From: Carettochelys insculpta | Taxonomy: Eukaryota; Chordata; Testudines; Carettochelyidae | Assembly (NCBI RefSeq): GCF_033958435.1 | Contig: NC_134145.1 | Coordinates: 32,763,501-32,827,500 of the forward strand | Direction: 5' to 3' | DNA: 64,000 nucleotides | In this document: piece after piece, positions 45,800 through 57,839 of the stretch | Numbering within the stretch: position 1 is the first letter of the stretch | Layout: each line of letters begins with the position of its first letter | Translations under genes and position numbers: made by a program | Notes under the pieces: model-generated | The model's input: only the letters and a program-made list of their open reading frames with translations | Databases searched by the model: none | Told to the model about the DNA's origin: nothing

Positions 45800-47935
45800 T
45801 TACTCACTTTGTGCAGTCACAATGGTTCTGCGAGATGTGTTCCCCCGTGGGTGATCCACGGTACATGCTGAGCTCACCCAGCACCACAGCACAGAGATTT
45901 TCCTAGCAGCACTCAGTGGGGCTGTGCATGCACAATGCCAGCGCTCCATTCACAATGCTACAGATCACACACACAGCCATGCTCTTTCCTCCGTTACGTC
46001 ACTGACGCCCTATCTATACTGCACCGAGTAGAGGGAAGGAGGGCAGGATGTGGCGCACAGACAGGGGGACACACCTTGAAGAAGCACCATTACTGCATGA
46101 AGTGAGTAACTTCTCTTTCTTCGAGTGCTGTTCCCATGGGTACTCCCCAGTAGGTGACTGTAGAGCATTACCCCCAATCGGATGGTGGGTTTTGATTTGG
46201 TGCAACTACTGAAAACAGTACTGTTTTAGCTACTGCCATATCTTTGTCTGAAACAGCAACGAAGGGTCCTGTGGCACCTTATAGACTAACAGAAAAGTTT
46301 TGAGCACGAGCTTTCGTGAGCACAGGCTCGCTTCATCAGATGCACAATCCGATCTTTGTCTGAGTGAGATTGTATCGCACAGTGTGTCATGAACGTGTGG
46401 TTAGAGGACCATGTGACTGCACAACATATGTCCTGTAATGGCACTCCCTTTAGGAAGGTTGTTGATGTCACTACTAATCTCATAGAATATATTCCTGGAG
46501 TTACTGGAAGGTGCTTATTTCGGATAGAATAGCATTGCACTATGCATGCAGGCACAAGTCTCAATATATGTTGGGATAACAGAGGCAATCCCTTTGATCT
46601 TTTGGAGACAGACAAAAATAGTCTTTGCAATTTTCTAAATGACCTTCTCCTGTCCATATAGAGGAGAATGAGACTGATAGGTACCCATATAACGAGGGTG
46701 AGGTAACTGGTAAAACCTTGATGCCCTATAGAGAGAACAATATTCATCCCTTCATATTGATAGTGCGGCATACGGGATGATGAATGATCTACTGCTGTTG
46801 GTGATCTAATGGTGGAGACAGGGCTGTGGTCCCATGAAACCAGTCTATTTGATTTTGCTCTGGCTTTCCATGGTGCTGGGGGGTGTTCTGGTGCAGTATG
46901 AGGTTGCTGTAATTGATCTCCCAGTACTGAGACACAACATGGCACCATGTACTGCTCCAGCACCGGGAATAGCGCTTGTGGGGTTGATGCTGCTTGAGCA
47001 TTTGGTACCGCAGCTGCCACTGCCAGTGTCAAAGGCAGTACAATTGGGCTGTGCTGCTATTGGCGTCACTGATGTGGAAGTCGGCACTGCTTTATGCAGA
47101 GAGCAGCTTTAGGCTTCTGCATGCCTGATGTACCTGGCTTATCACCCGTGGTCACCCTTGGCAGAATGGCGTGTGATGGGGAAGACTTGGGTTTTGCCTT
47201 TGTTCTCACACAAAAAGGGTGTGGAGTTCCTGTCTGAGGGGATTTTCTCTCCAATATCTTGATGTTCCTGTGCTGGCTCAAGAGCCTTGTCAGAGAGGAG
47301 CATTTTAAACGTCCTTCCTGGTTTGAGCTGTAAGGCTCTGACACTGAGAGCACTTCTGTGGGACACGTGCCTCTTCAAGGGAGCATATGCACTCTGAATG
47401 CTCATCTGAGGCAGGCATGCGTTTGCAGTATTTAGAACATTTCTTGAACCCCGGTGAGGCAGGCACAAGGAAAGGAGGATTCATTGTTCACCTTCTTCCT
47501 CTTTTTATGCTTTTAAAAAGTAAATTGAGTTTCAATGCACTATGTACAGTATAGATAACACTAATGACTAAGCAAGTAAGCTACAGCTAAAAGATTTGGT
47601 TTTTTAGTGTCTAAATAAACTAAGAAATTCATGAAGAAAACACTAACTGTAAACTTAAATCTTTCTATTTTATAGGCTGAGGAGAGAGGAGTGGAGTTCC
47701 GTCCTTAGCCTAAGGCAGTGATGAAGGAACTGAGGAAAGAGTGAGGTTGCGTACGCGGTCCTCAGCAGTGCGAACAGCGTGCGCTGGGATCATGCAAGCG
47801 CATACCCAGGATCACACAAGCACAGCCCCGCTGAGTGCTATTAAGGAAATTTCCTTGCTGTGGTGCTGGATGAACCTAACACCTACCATGGAACACCCAT
47901 GGGGATAGCACTCGAAAAAGTACTGTATGCTCCAC
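45800..47935 (-). mobile_element. DIRS-like element, second copy, 2.1 kb
   Basis: The left end (45835-45930) and the right end (47830-47930) are inverted copies: GTGGGTGATCCACGGTACAT / CCAGCACCACAGCA / CACTCAGTGGGGCTGTGC at the left mirror AGCACAGCCCCGCTGAGTGC / GTGGTGCTGGATGAAC at the right. The minus strand near 47320-47460 encodes a zinc-knuckle-like stretch, ECICSLEEARVPQKCSQCQS, comparable to that at 9610-9720. No RT remains. A family F fragment (46255-46345) is inserted. The 248-codon open frame at 46286-47032 crosses these parts and is not a gene. Confidence 0.6.
46255..46345. repeat. Family F fragment inside DIRS copy
   Basis: CAACGAAGGGTCCTGTGGCA, CCTTATAGACTAACAG, GAGCTTTCGTGAGCACAG and CTTCATCAGATGCA match the core of the foldback family. 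Confidence 0.75.
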
Positions 47936-48453
47936 GTAGAGTAATCATACAATTTTAAAACTGTTTTTGGATAAACTGTAGGTATTTAAGTTACATCAAT
48001 TTGTTTTCTGGCCTAAAGATATGATGGAAAGAGGGAACCTGACATTAAATTTCTGTGGATCAAATTTTAAAAGAATGGGAAAAGAGATTAAATCAAATGA
48101 CAAATCAGTGGAGGGAAAAAAGGAAAATGAAAATCATTCAAAATGAAATGAATCTAACTATGTAAAGCTTGATTTATGAGTAGGGTATACCAGAAGCTGC
48201 GTAAGTGTGCATTTGAGCATGACTTGTTAAAGAACTGCATTTAGATAGTAAACTATCTACAATATTGAATAGTATGCAAGCTAAATGAAACTACCAGCGT
48301 TGCTTTAACAATTCACTGAAGGCTAGATTCAGCCAAACTTAATCCCACTGAATTGTATCCATCAGTAGTTGCACTGAACAAATACTTAGATACGGTGGAA
48401 GAATCTGGCCAAAAATGTCATGCTGTACTCAAAAAATATGAAAAGGCACTGAC
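47936..48453. other. HFM1 intron sequence
   Basis: No recognised gene. A short CR1-like fossil (GGCTAGATTCAGCC) at about 48322. Confidence 0.4.
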
Positions 48454-48501
48454 CTTGTAATTTTGCTTCAATTCCAACTCTGTCTAATCCAGGTGAAACA
48501 C
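48454..48501 (-). CDS. HFM1: HFM1 exon w3 (48 bp)
   Basis: A very short exon between acceptor TTCCTACAG and donor AAG|GTCAGT. It encodes GVSPGLDRVGIEAKLQ, corresponding to the loop before the Sec63-like domain of HFM1. Phase 1 in and phase 1 out agree with both neighbours. Too short to appear as an independent open frame, it is placed by homology and splice phase. Confidence 0.9.
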
Positions 48502-49161
48502 CTGTAGGAAAAGGCAAAGTGGCCCTTCAATTAACACTCAGACATTTACTTTTCAATATTACTGTCTATTAAACAATTTACTGAGATACAAATATCAATT
48601 TACGTACAGTAGCAGATCTCTCATACAAATTGACATTTATGATGGAGGCACAAGGTGAGTGAGCTAATAATACCTTTTATTGGCCCGAACTTCTGCATAT
48701 ATTGAAATAGATACTATTTTACAATTGCACTTCTGTTGTCAGTGCCAGATATGAGAGAGGAAACGTGGATCAGATATCATCATTTATTGGACCAACTTCT
48801 GCTGGTAAAAAGGACAAACTTTTGAACTTCACAGATGCCTTCCTTACTCTGGTCTGGAAATAGTAACCAAAGTGCTACAGCTAAATACAGATTGTTAATG
48901 TTCTAGGAGACCGCTTAAAATGAAGTTTGCACTACATACCTTATCAGTCTTAGGATAAAAAACGGCTAGTAGGGAGCAAAATGCATTAAACTGTAAACAG
49001 TATCTTTGTTAAGTCCACTATTTTTAGCATCTAGCAGTTATGAATTAAAGTTTTCAGGCTCATCTACTGAAGGTGTTGCGCAGGTTTCCTTTGATGATAA
49101 GGCCTGAGGAGTCAGACATAAAGTGATCAGTTTGAGAAAAACGTGCTCAGATGTGATAGGG

Positions 49162-50124
49162 CAGCAGTTCCCAAACTATGTTTGGGCAGACCACTGGTGC
49201 GCCGCAAGCTATGACAAAGTGTTCTGCCATTGAAACTGAGTAATATCGATCTCCCCATTCTCAGGGAAAAAAATAAATTTTGGGATGGAATTTTCTCGAT
49301 TTTACACTGCTTGTGACAAAATCTCAGCAACAAAAAAAATGCTTGAATTCTGGTGTTTGAGTGTAGAAAAGGGTCAACTTAGTTTCCTTCCTACCCTGGA
49401 AAATTTCCTCAGAGTGTAATCTCAAGACTGATAATGCAGTGAAGGAAGAGATATAATGCTCAGCATATAAGGACTCCACATCACTTTTTATGTTTGCCTG
49501 CTGAAACTGGTGAGTGTGGCTGGATTTGCAATCCATTTAACAGCATAACGCCTGACTTCAGTAGTAAAGACATGAAGCAGTATATTGATCTCACGTGTAA
49601 TGGGGATTTAAATTTGGAATTTTCCAGTGACAATCTTACCAAATTCTGGGTAAAAGTACAGCACAAGTTCCCAGATATCACTAAGCAAGCACTCATTGAA
49701 AATCCTGCCTTTTGTTACCACCTATCTTTGTGAAATCGGCTTTTCCAGGTACATCACCACAAAAACAAAGTACAGATATAAGCGGGATGCAGAGAATGAA
49801 TAGCGGATTCATTTGTCAGCTATCACACTGGATATCAGGTGCCATCAGGCTCATCCCTCACATTAAATTTATTAAGCAAATATGCTGATTTTATTTACAT
49901 TTTATCTGTTGTCCCCGCTATATTTGTTATGTTAATGTCTGGTTCAATTATTATTTGTTGAGTTGTGTTTACCATACAATAATTTAATTAATATTATTAT
50001 GAAATATTTCCTGTTAGTAATGTTCCTCATAGTTAGCATGCTGATGTAAAAAGCATAAAGTGTTCCGCAGAGAGCACAGTGATGTCCAAGTGTTCTACGA
50101 CTGGAAAAAGTTTGGGAACCTCTG
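49162..50124 (+). mobile_element. hAT transposon, internally deleted, exact 8-bp TSD
   Basis: 963 bp flanked by TGATAGGG (49154-49161 and 50125-50132). The ends are inverted: CAGCAGTTCCCAAACTATG at the left, AAAGTTTGGGAACCTCTG at the right. These are Charlie-type hAT features. It retains the transposase C-terminus. Confidence 0.93.
49494..49850 (+). pseudogene. hAT transposase C-terminal fragment (ZBED5/Charlie-like)
   Basis: ECGWICNPFNSITPDFSSKD, DLTCNGDLNLEFSSDNLTKF and WVKVQHKFPDITKQALIEN are typical of the C-terminal part of Charlie-type hAT transposases and of domesticated relatives such as ZBED5 and GTF2IRD2. After a frameshift near 49710, pieces of the hAT dimerisation region follow (CEIGFS-like, TKTKYRYKRDAEN, LSAITLDIR). 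The N-terminal catalytic part is missing. Confidence 0.85.
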
Positions 50125-51351
50125 TGATAGGGTGTTTGGCCTTTTATCATTTTTCTATGAGAGTTCATTTGGGAGTATAGTGATTACCTGGTTTCACTCA
50201 TATAGTTGGAGCATGCATCCTCTGAAAGGAGCTGTGGCACTGGAGAGAAATCAGTTATCACTCTATTGAGTGAAGGAGATGAGTATACCAAACCTGTTGT
50301 GACCATGTTTGAATTATAACTATGAGAGTTCGGTCCTCCTATACTTTGTGAACTATTTGAAATAGGAAGGGAAATGGAAGAATGGCACAGGGGTGTGGTG
50401 TATCCCACGTGATAAAGAATGCATCTCCCAGTGATCTGCATCCCAGTCCCACTCTGGAAGAGAACTGAAGGCAATGGACACTGTGCAGGGTAGCAAAAAA
50501 ATCTAAGGTAGGACATCACCATTAACTGTAGATGGGCTGAAGAGAATGCATATCCAGTTCCCACTCATGATCATAAGAGAATCTCTAACTTAATGCATCC
50601 AGTCGGTGTTCTGATATCTAGGGAGGTATGCTGCTGAAATGGTAATGTTGTGCTGGATACACCCGTGCCACAATTTGAGTTGTCTCCGAGCAGACATTCT
50701 CCACCTTGTCTGTTGATGTAAAACATATAGGCAAGATTGTCATGATTCTGATCATGAGGAGAGGGAGGAAATACTGGCAGGAATTGCAAATTGCTCACAA
50801 CTCTCGGAGATTGATTTGTAGAGTGGATTCGTTTGCCATGCACTGTATGATCACAGAGATATGCTCCTCAACTGAGAGAGGCATAGTCTGTTAAGATCAT
50901 GGCCAGTAGTGACTGAAGGAAAGGAAATCCAACATAGGCATTATTGGGCCATGTCCAGAAAAGTCATGAGCCCTTGATTTGCATCAGCAAGGATAAGAGT
51001 TTGTGAAGGCTGTATTTGTTGGGGAGATATACTGTATGTTTTATGGAGCCATGCCTGAAGACATTGCCTGTGCAATCTTGAGTGTCTGACCTTGAAAATG
51101 GCCACTGCCTGGTGGCCTGGAAATTGGAGACATTCTGGCAGAGATCTTGGGGTAGACTTGCACATTGGATATCAGATCTAGTACAGTCAAGAATCTGCGA
51201 AGTGGTGGGAAAGCTCTGGCTTGTGTGGTGTCCAGTTGTGTGCCAATTAATTCCTGGTGTGGTACTAGAATTAAAGAGGACTTTTCTGGGTTCTTGAGGC
51301 AGCATAACTCCATAAACATGTCCTTTGTTGTGGGGGGCTGAGAGCGTGTTG

Positions 51352-51790
51352 GGCTGCTTCTACACATGCCACCTCCTGTCGGAGATGCCATGGTAATGAG
51401 ACAATTTGAAGCAGGCTAATGAGGCGCTGATGTGCATATTCAGCGCCTCATTTGTATAATGGCAGCTGTGAGAATTTCAAAGTGTAGACTTCGAATTGCT
51501 TATTCACAGTGTAGATGGGGGCAGCTTTGAAATAAGCACCCCACTTTGATATTCCCTTACTCCTATCTAGTTCTGTGGGAGTAAAGGAATGTCGAAGTGG
51601 TGCGCTTATTTCAAAGGTGCCCTCATCTACATGGTCAATCTGCAATTTGAAATCTGCACTTTGAAATTCACGCAGCCACCATTATGCTAAGGAGGTGCTG
51701 AATATGCACATTAGTGCCTCATTAGCCTGCTTCGAATTGCCTCAGTACCCCAGCGCCTCCGATGGGAGGTGGCATGTGTAGGAGCAGCCT
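51352..51790. mobile_element. Palindromic Harbinger-type MITE with TTG duplication
   Basis: 439 bp flanked by TTG at 51349-51351 and 51791-51793. Left end GGCTGCTTCTACACATGCCA and right end TGGCATGTGTAGGAGCAGCC are perfect inverse 20-mers. Inner blocks (CTAATGAGGC, TTCGAAT) mirror too. Inserted in the DIRS-like element. Confidence 0.92.
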
Positions 51791-51934
51791 TGGTTTCAGA
51801 TGGGGTCTTGAGGACACAGCTGTTCAAGCATTGAAAGATAATTCCTTGACTCCTTTGGTAAGCAGCTGCTACTGTCAGGACCTTGGAGAATACCCAAGGG
51901 CCATCAGTAATCCAAAAGGCAGTACTTTTTACTG

Positions 51935-52697
51935 CAGAGGTGGGCAAAATAGGCCAGTGGGTCAGATCCGGCCCACCCAGCATTTCTATCCAGCCGACTC
52001 AACTGATTAGCAGTGTGCCAGCAGTGTGTGTTTGGCTACCCCTCCCTCAACCTTGCTCCATTTTGCAGCTGAGCTGCTCCCAGGACCTTACTACTAGCTG
52101 TTGGGTTGGGGAGGAGAGTGGAGTGGAGTGCTGAAGGCAGGGTGTCCCCTTACCCCTATATCCCATCTCTGTAAGAAGAGATGGGGGAGAGGGACACGCA
52201 CAACAGAGCTGCTCCAGTCTGAAATATGATGAAAGCCGGAGATGAGTTCCCGTCCTAAGAGGCAGTGCACTATGTATAAGGCACAGCCAGCATTCTCTCT
52301 CTCACACACATACCCTCCTCAGCATACCTCATCCCTGCAGGGAAGGGGAAAGCGGAAACAACAGAGAAGCACAGCTTTCCCTGTCTTAAAGAGGCAGCAC
52401 ATGGCATGTCTCAGAAACTTATTCAGAAGCAGCTGGCAAACACAGTCTCTGTCACACACCTAGTCTGCACCACACACACTCTCCCAGTCCCTATGGCACA
52501 CACATATATAATCTGTATCAAGTCCCCATAGCTCGCTTGCTCGCTCTCACACCCAGTCTCTTTCTCACTTAGATACACAAACTCTCTCCTCTCAGCCCCG
52601 GCCCCACATTCCTTCCTCCTAAAGCCCCAGAGCTGGCTCCAAACAACTTTCCAATTTCAAGGAGTGGCCCCCTTGCAAAAAGTATTGCCCACTCTTG
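51935..52697. mobile_element. hAT-type non-autonomous element
   Basis: Left end CAGAGGTGGGCAAAATAGG and right end ATTGCCCACTCTTG are inverted. Flanking octamers TTTTACTG and TTTTGTTT match only in part. The inside is CA/CT-rich with no transposase. It interrupts the DIRS-like RT. Confidence 0.65.
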
Positions 52698-52699
52698 TT

Positions 52700-53300
52700 T
52701 TGTTTATAGTGATTGCTGCCCATGACAAATTGGAAAAATCATCCATGAAAGTCATCCATATGAAAGTATGTGTCTTGGCGTGCCAGGGCAGAGAACCACT
52801 CCCACTATTCCAGTAATGGGATACAAGAAAAGAAGGTAACAATCTTCAAATCATGCAGTATGATTAGCTTGTTTAGATCACAAAGATCCAGGATGGGCTG
52901 ATAGCTGCTGGATTTTTTCTGGATGAGAAAATAACGTGAGAAGAAACACTGTCCCCTATGTTGGAAAGGGACTGGTTCTGTGGCCCCCAGTTGCAGATGA
53001 TTTATTTCTCTCCCTAGAGCAAGTTTGAGAGACAGGTCCTTGAAGAGAGATGGTGTGAGGATGGCGGGTGAGACAGATACAAAGAGGATAGGTATCTAGA
53101 ACCCACCTTCTCTGATGTAATTTGTTTCCAGGTTGGGAGAGAAAGAATAAATCACCAAGCTGGTAGGACCTCAAAGAATGACTGGAGGAGATGGAAGCTT
53201 CTTGGAACATACTTTCAAAATTGTTGTTTTGGCGGAGGTGTGCGAGAGATAATCCCCTGTTGTTTACACTTTGAGGGAGACCTTTATTTTCAGCCCTGGG
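52700..53300 (-). pseudogene. DIRS-like reverse transcriptase fragment
   Basis: Minus-strand frames give VPFQHRGQCFFSRYFLIQKK, SSSYQPILDLCDLNKL and a degraded region around WFSALARQDTYFHM, corresponding to the FYSRYFxVPKKxGGxRPILDLRxLN and LKDAYFHIPI blocks of DIRS/gypsy-type RT. Several stops. The YxDD region is not readable. Confidence 0.7.
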
Positions 53301-53329
53301 TGTCACAGTGCCATTAAGGAGCATATTGC

Positions 53330-53736
53330 AGTTGTCTAAAGCAAGCGGGGAAGTGGTGCTTTCCTGGACCTCTCTTCAGCACCGGTGTGTAGATGCAGAG
53401 AGATCTGAGTGTATCTTGGGAGCCCTCCCAGGAGTGCAGGGAATCATCTGCATGCCCAGAGAATAGCTTTTGGCCCTCAAAAGGTAAGTCTTCCACAATG
53501 GTCTGTAAGTCTTTAGGAAACTAAGAGAGATGGAGCCATGAGGTAGGCCTCATGACCACAGTAGTTGCAACAAACTGTATAGCAGTGTCTACAGCACCCA
53601 ACAAGGCTTCAAGGGCTCTACAAACAAGAAGGGAAGCAATCCCTTCCAATATTAGGGATTGGAATTTCTCATTCTTCGCTTCCAAAAACTCATGAAAGAA
53701 TTCCTCCAATGTGGAACAGTTTAAGTAGTTAGTCAT
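53330..53736 (-). pseudogene. DIRS-like gag fragment
   Basis: MTNYLNCSTLEEFFHEFLEA, then a helix with ALLGAVDTAIQFVATTVVMR and PTSWLHLS, then VEDLPFEGQKLFSGHADDSL and DTLRSLCIYTP. The (V/I)EDLPFxGxKLF and MRxxSWLxLS words are typical of gag-like proteins of DIRS-type elements in amphibians and reptiles (from memory of the family, not searched). Two frames are needed, with a junction near 53510. Confidence 0.6.
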
Positions 53737-53960
53737 CTGAGCTTTGCAGTTTGAGATTCAAAACTGGAGCATGGCTCATGATTATGCCTTGCATTCAAGT
53801 AAGTCTAGGCCTTTCCAATCCCTGTGTGGATGGTTAGCATGAAATTGGTATTGACAACCTCTCTCTTGCACCACACTGAACACCAGGGAATTTGAGATAT
53901 AGAGTTTAAGAACAGAAATTAAGCCTCTTTCACTGGAACATAATACTTTTTTGTTGGAAG

Positions 53961-54909
53961 CCCACAGAGCACCAACAACTATGCAAAATCAAGAATTTCC
54001 TAGCTAGTAGTCCTCCAACAATATGCAGCTTTCCTCATCTTGCTCCTCCCAACAAGTTAAGAGCATCTCTTATGTGATGTTCCCACTTCCCACCAAACCA
54101 GGAAACAAAAGATTGAAATCTGGGTGGCCTTACTAACAGCTGCTGAACAGCCACTTATCACTTGAGAAGATGTCAACCAAAAAGATTAAAATTTATTAAT
54201 TATTTATTTTATTTTTCAGTGCCACAAAAGCAACTGCTCCACAATCACAGACATCCCAATCTGCTAAACACCATAGAATACTTTATGCTGGTTGGCACAG
54301 CATCCTATATGATCAATGCTGAAGAGAAAATCTGCCTTTGGGGACAAAAGATAGATCTGTTTTTATTCAATATGAAGCAGTTTCTTGAATTTTAATATCC
54401 TCATTTTATTTTCTATAAAATAAGGATATTAAAAAGAAAAAACCACTCAATATTAAATAAAAGTTGATTTACCTTTCCTTGGAGGCACACTCAATACTCA
54501 CAGCTGAAAAGCAACAGTAATATCCCACCAGCTTTGTGTGTGCTATGATACCTCAACACAGTAGGAAGCTGGTAAACATAGGCTGAAATTCCGCAGACTT
54601 GTTAATGAAAAAGTAGTACAACTCTAAAATATGTTGAAATGTCTGCTAATTACGTCAGCATGGTTGAAACCCTTTTTCCTAAAGATGTGCCAGGTCACTT
54701 TTAACAACTTCATTGTCTTCACTCCCTACTGAAATGACAGTCCATAAAAGGCAAGACAAAACAAGTAAAACTAATCCTTTTTTAAATCATTTCTCACCAA
54801 CACAAAAAATTACTTGCCAAAAAATGCAGGTAGTTTATTGTACCCTACTTTATCTTAGTCATGACATATAATCCAATATCACATTGTAATAAATTTAAAA
54901 GCAACAAAC
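53961..54909. other. HFM1 intron sequence
   Basis: No recognised gene. A palindromic AT tract TAAAATAAGGATATTAA-like at about 54400-54435. Confidence 0.4.
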
Positions 54910-55043
54910 CATAATGAACGGGATTTTTCAAAACTCTCATGTACAGGAAAGTTGACTGGATCCATTCCAAAGCTATTTTCACATTCGTGATGGTGTACAA
55001 CACTATTTCTGCATTTAAATGCTCAACAAGATGTTTGTGCAAA
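54910..55043 (-). CDS. HFM1: HFM1 exon w2: winged-helix segment
   Basis: This 134-bp exon follows acceptor CTTACTAG and encodes LHKHLVEHLNAEIVLYTIT and then about 24 more residues ending HY(G). This is the strongly conserved region linking the helicase core to the winged helix. Donor is ATG|GTTTGT. The phase (needs two bases before, leaves one) fits w1 and w3 exactly. The intron from w1 is 8.3 kb and contains Harbinger copy C. Confidence 0.95.
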
Positions 55044-56290
55044 CTAGTAAGGGACAAAATGTAAATCAATTAACCACATAATTAAATTACAATAAGCATA
55101 AATCAATAACATACAACACCTAAAATGCTTACAAACAATAATAAAGTATAGTAAATAGTCCACTTATTGCTGCTGCTTTTTACTGTAATCAGTATAAAAA
55201 GGTTAAAAACATTTAAGTGATCAAAAATTCAAGTTATTTGTGACAGAATGGGATCTATTTATCGAAAGAAACTGAATTTTTTTTGCTTTCGGATGCTAGA
55301 TATCACTGGCATCCAGGAAACTAAATTATCTATATTTACATGTTGCACCATATCTTGATACTTTTGGAAATATCAGAGTTTAAGTCTTAACTAGATTTAC
55401 CTTATAAGATTTTTAATTTTAGCATTTAAATTTAATTCAGAGTGTCCTTAGGCTTCCATCAATAGAACTCTATAGGCTCGCGCTTCCTGAATCCCATGAC
55501 CTGGGAGCTTTCTGTGCACTGTTTTTGGAATACTTCCACCATATATCTGCAACCAATTTCCTTTTATATGTTTAAGTCAGAAATGTAGACCTAATTCTCT
55601 CTTTTTGTTTTTGTTTTTTTTAAATGCATTAAGTCTAGATAGTTTTCATGGTGATGAAAAATACACGAAGTTCAACTTCCAACTCAAAAAAGTCATTCAG
55701 CACCATACTGCTGTTTTCAAGGGATCTACATTTCTACAGACAGACATGACAAAAACTGAGATAACTTAAGAACTCTCCTTACCCTAGAACAAAAACAGGA
55801 TGCTAGAAAGGGAGCATCATAGGTATAAAGAACAAGCCTGATTACTTTATATCGACAAATCTCGAAGAATAACAGTTTTGAAAAGGTTTGTAACTGTTCA
55901 TTTCCACTTTGAGTGTTTGATGATGTGCATCTCAATTACATGAGTCCCAAGCCTAGCTGAGGAGGTAAAGTCGGAGCCTCCGACCCTTTTCAATAAGTTA
56001 ACTGGTTAAACATTAAGTTAACCATTTAACTAATTAAATGATATTTTCCATTCCTTCTCTCCAGAGGAAGGGTTAAAGAACTTGAGGGTACCCCCACAGG
56101 AAGAAATTGCCAAATGTCTTCATGGGCTCTCAAAGGACTTTTTTACACTTGGGTGATGACAGTGTATCACCCAAGACCAAGCAATCTATGACCTTGAGGA
56201 ATTTTTAAGCAGAAGCCTTTAGTTGCAGAGTATTTTTAAAGTCTCTTACGGGCCATCTCCTGCCTGACTGACACTGCTTCTGAATCCTTG
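55044..56290. other. HFM1 intron sequence
   Basis: AT-rich, no recognised gene or element up to the Harbinger terminus. Confidence 0.45.
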
Positions 56291-56765
56291 GGCTGTGTCT
56301 ACACTATGAGATAAAACTGAATTTAAAGAAGTTAGCTCGGTATTAAAACATCACTGTCTTCACTGTAAACACCATTAGCTTGGCTTATTGAGCTGTAATA
56401 CTGATCACAAATTGTTGATGTTACGGGATGGGTATAGCATCAATTTAGAATTTAAAATTTCAAATAAAGATTAGTGTGGAAGCGCCATATCCTTAATTCA
56501 AATGTATTAGCCTCCAGAAGTGTCCCATATGTACCCCACAAAGCTACGTGGTGACCCTCCATGTTTGTCTACTTCCTTCTTCACTGCTCTCCATCCAAGG
56601 GTGGAGGAGGAAGGTCACAGGAAACCCACAAATTTTAGACTAAATTAGAATTTGAATTAGAATTGGAATTTAGCAGCACCCAGCCCTGCAAATATAAAGT
56701 GTTCATTATGAAAAAAATCCTTTGCACATTGCATCACACTGCATTGGTAGCCATCTACTCCAATC

Positions 56766-57340
56766 ATGAACACTCAGGATTGTGATCTGCCTAGTAGTTC
56801 TCAATCTCACAAGAGAGCCCCAGCATGGACCCACCAGGAGATTCTGGATCTTGCTATTTGGGGAGACCAATCAGTGGTGAAGAAACTTTGGGTGGCCAAG
56901 AGAAACACGGCAATATATGATGAGATGTTGCACGAGATGATCACCAGAGGTTACTCCTGGGACTCTATGCAATGCCAGGTGAAGGTGAAAGAACTCCGGC
57001 AGGCCTATCAAAAAATCCAGGAAGCCAAACACCAGTGAGGGGCAACTCCACAGACCTGTCACTATTATGAACAGCTGCACATGCTTATGGGGCATGACCC
57101 CACCATGGAGCCGAGTCTTACTTATGACACTTTTGAAGGCCCTGCTCTGGCATTCGGGGTGAGCTGAGAGGAACAAGGTGTCCCAGAGGAAAAGACAGGA
57201 CAGACAGGAGGAAGGGGGCAATGAGCAGGGGACCAAGGATACCCAATAGCCCACATCTCTTCACCACAGACCTGGAACTGGTTCCCTCCATGCCAGTCCT
57301 TGAGGCCCCTGCACCAAGCTGTTTCGGTATTTATTCTGCA
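56766..57340 (+). pseudogene. Harbinger Myb/SANT-like protein (copy C)
   Basis: Starts at ATG 56766: MNTQDCDLPSSSQSHKRAPA, WTHQEILDLAIWGDQSVVKK, then MLHEMITRGYSWDSMQCQVK and VKELRQAYQKIQEAKHQ followed by TGA at 57036. Sequence beyond the stop still reads as family text (TPQTCHYYEQLHMLMG), so the stop and a later shift are inactivating. It keeps the ATG that is ACG in copy B. Confidence 0.82.
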
Positions 57341-57839
57341 TGCTAGAAGCCGGCTGTGAGTGGGTAGGTATAGGGTTTGTTATGGATATAGCTTTACTAT
57401 TGTTCTGTGCCCCTCAGAACAGTGTGTTAATGTTTCTTGGGATGGACCACTTCTCCTTTTTAGAGATTTCCTCGAAGGCCTCATCCAGGCAGTCTTGCAT
57501 TTTTTTCACAAGATTCTAGGATAGTCCTGACTTGCTGCGGTTTCCATGGTAGCACACATTGCCATGCCAGGAAACCAGATAGCAACCTGGTGTCATGGCA
57601 CCACAGCATTTTAGCAAATTTTCTAAGCTTGTGATCACACAGCATGAGCAGGTCCTCTTTGTCCATATCTGTTAGTTTTTGGATGGTGATGTCTTCTTTG
57701 GCAACTTACAGAAGCACGGGAATTTGCATTGGAATTTTTTTTTTTTTTTAACAAGCCTCCTGACCCTTTACTTTTGCCTGCAGCACCTGGCAGGCACTCC
57801 CTATCCCCACAATGTGGTTTGCAGGCTCTTCGAGGCTTC

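Larger units (their letters stand above)
48640..50230. repeat. Interspersed repeat split by a hAT
   Basis: TTATTGGACCAACTTCTGCTGG (48784) and the tract to 49161, then 50133-50230, read as one older repeat. The hAT at 49162-50124 is inserted in it with an exact 8-bp duplication. A shorter related piece (GACCAGCTTCTGTTGGTACA) lies at about 31675. Confidence 0.6.
50200..53960 (-). mobile_element. DIRS-like element internal region (gag, RT, RNase H), broken
   Basis: On the minus strand, in order: a gag-like segment (53736-53330), an RT segment (53300-52700), further RT (51930-51800 and 51340-50950) and RNase H-type text (50850-50200) with YINRQGG and SYDHEWELD preceded by LS. This order and these motifs match DIRS-type pol. 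Frames are heavily interrupted. It is split by a palindromic MITE (51352-51790) and a hAT (51935-52697). It occupies the intron between w2 and w3. Confidence 0.65.

Noticed and set aside
46286..47032. 248-codon minus-strand open frame
   Set aside because: It spans a family F fragment and DIRS-like interior, has no recognisable domain and crosses element boundaries.
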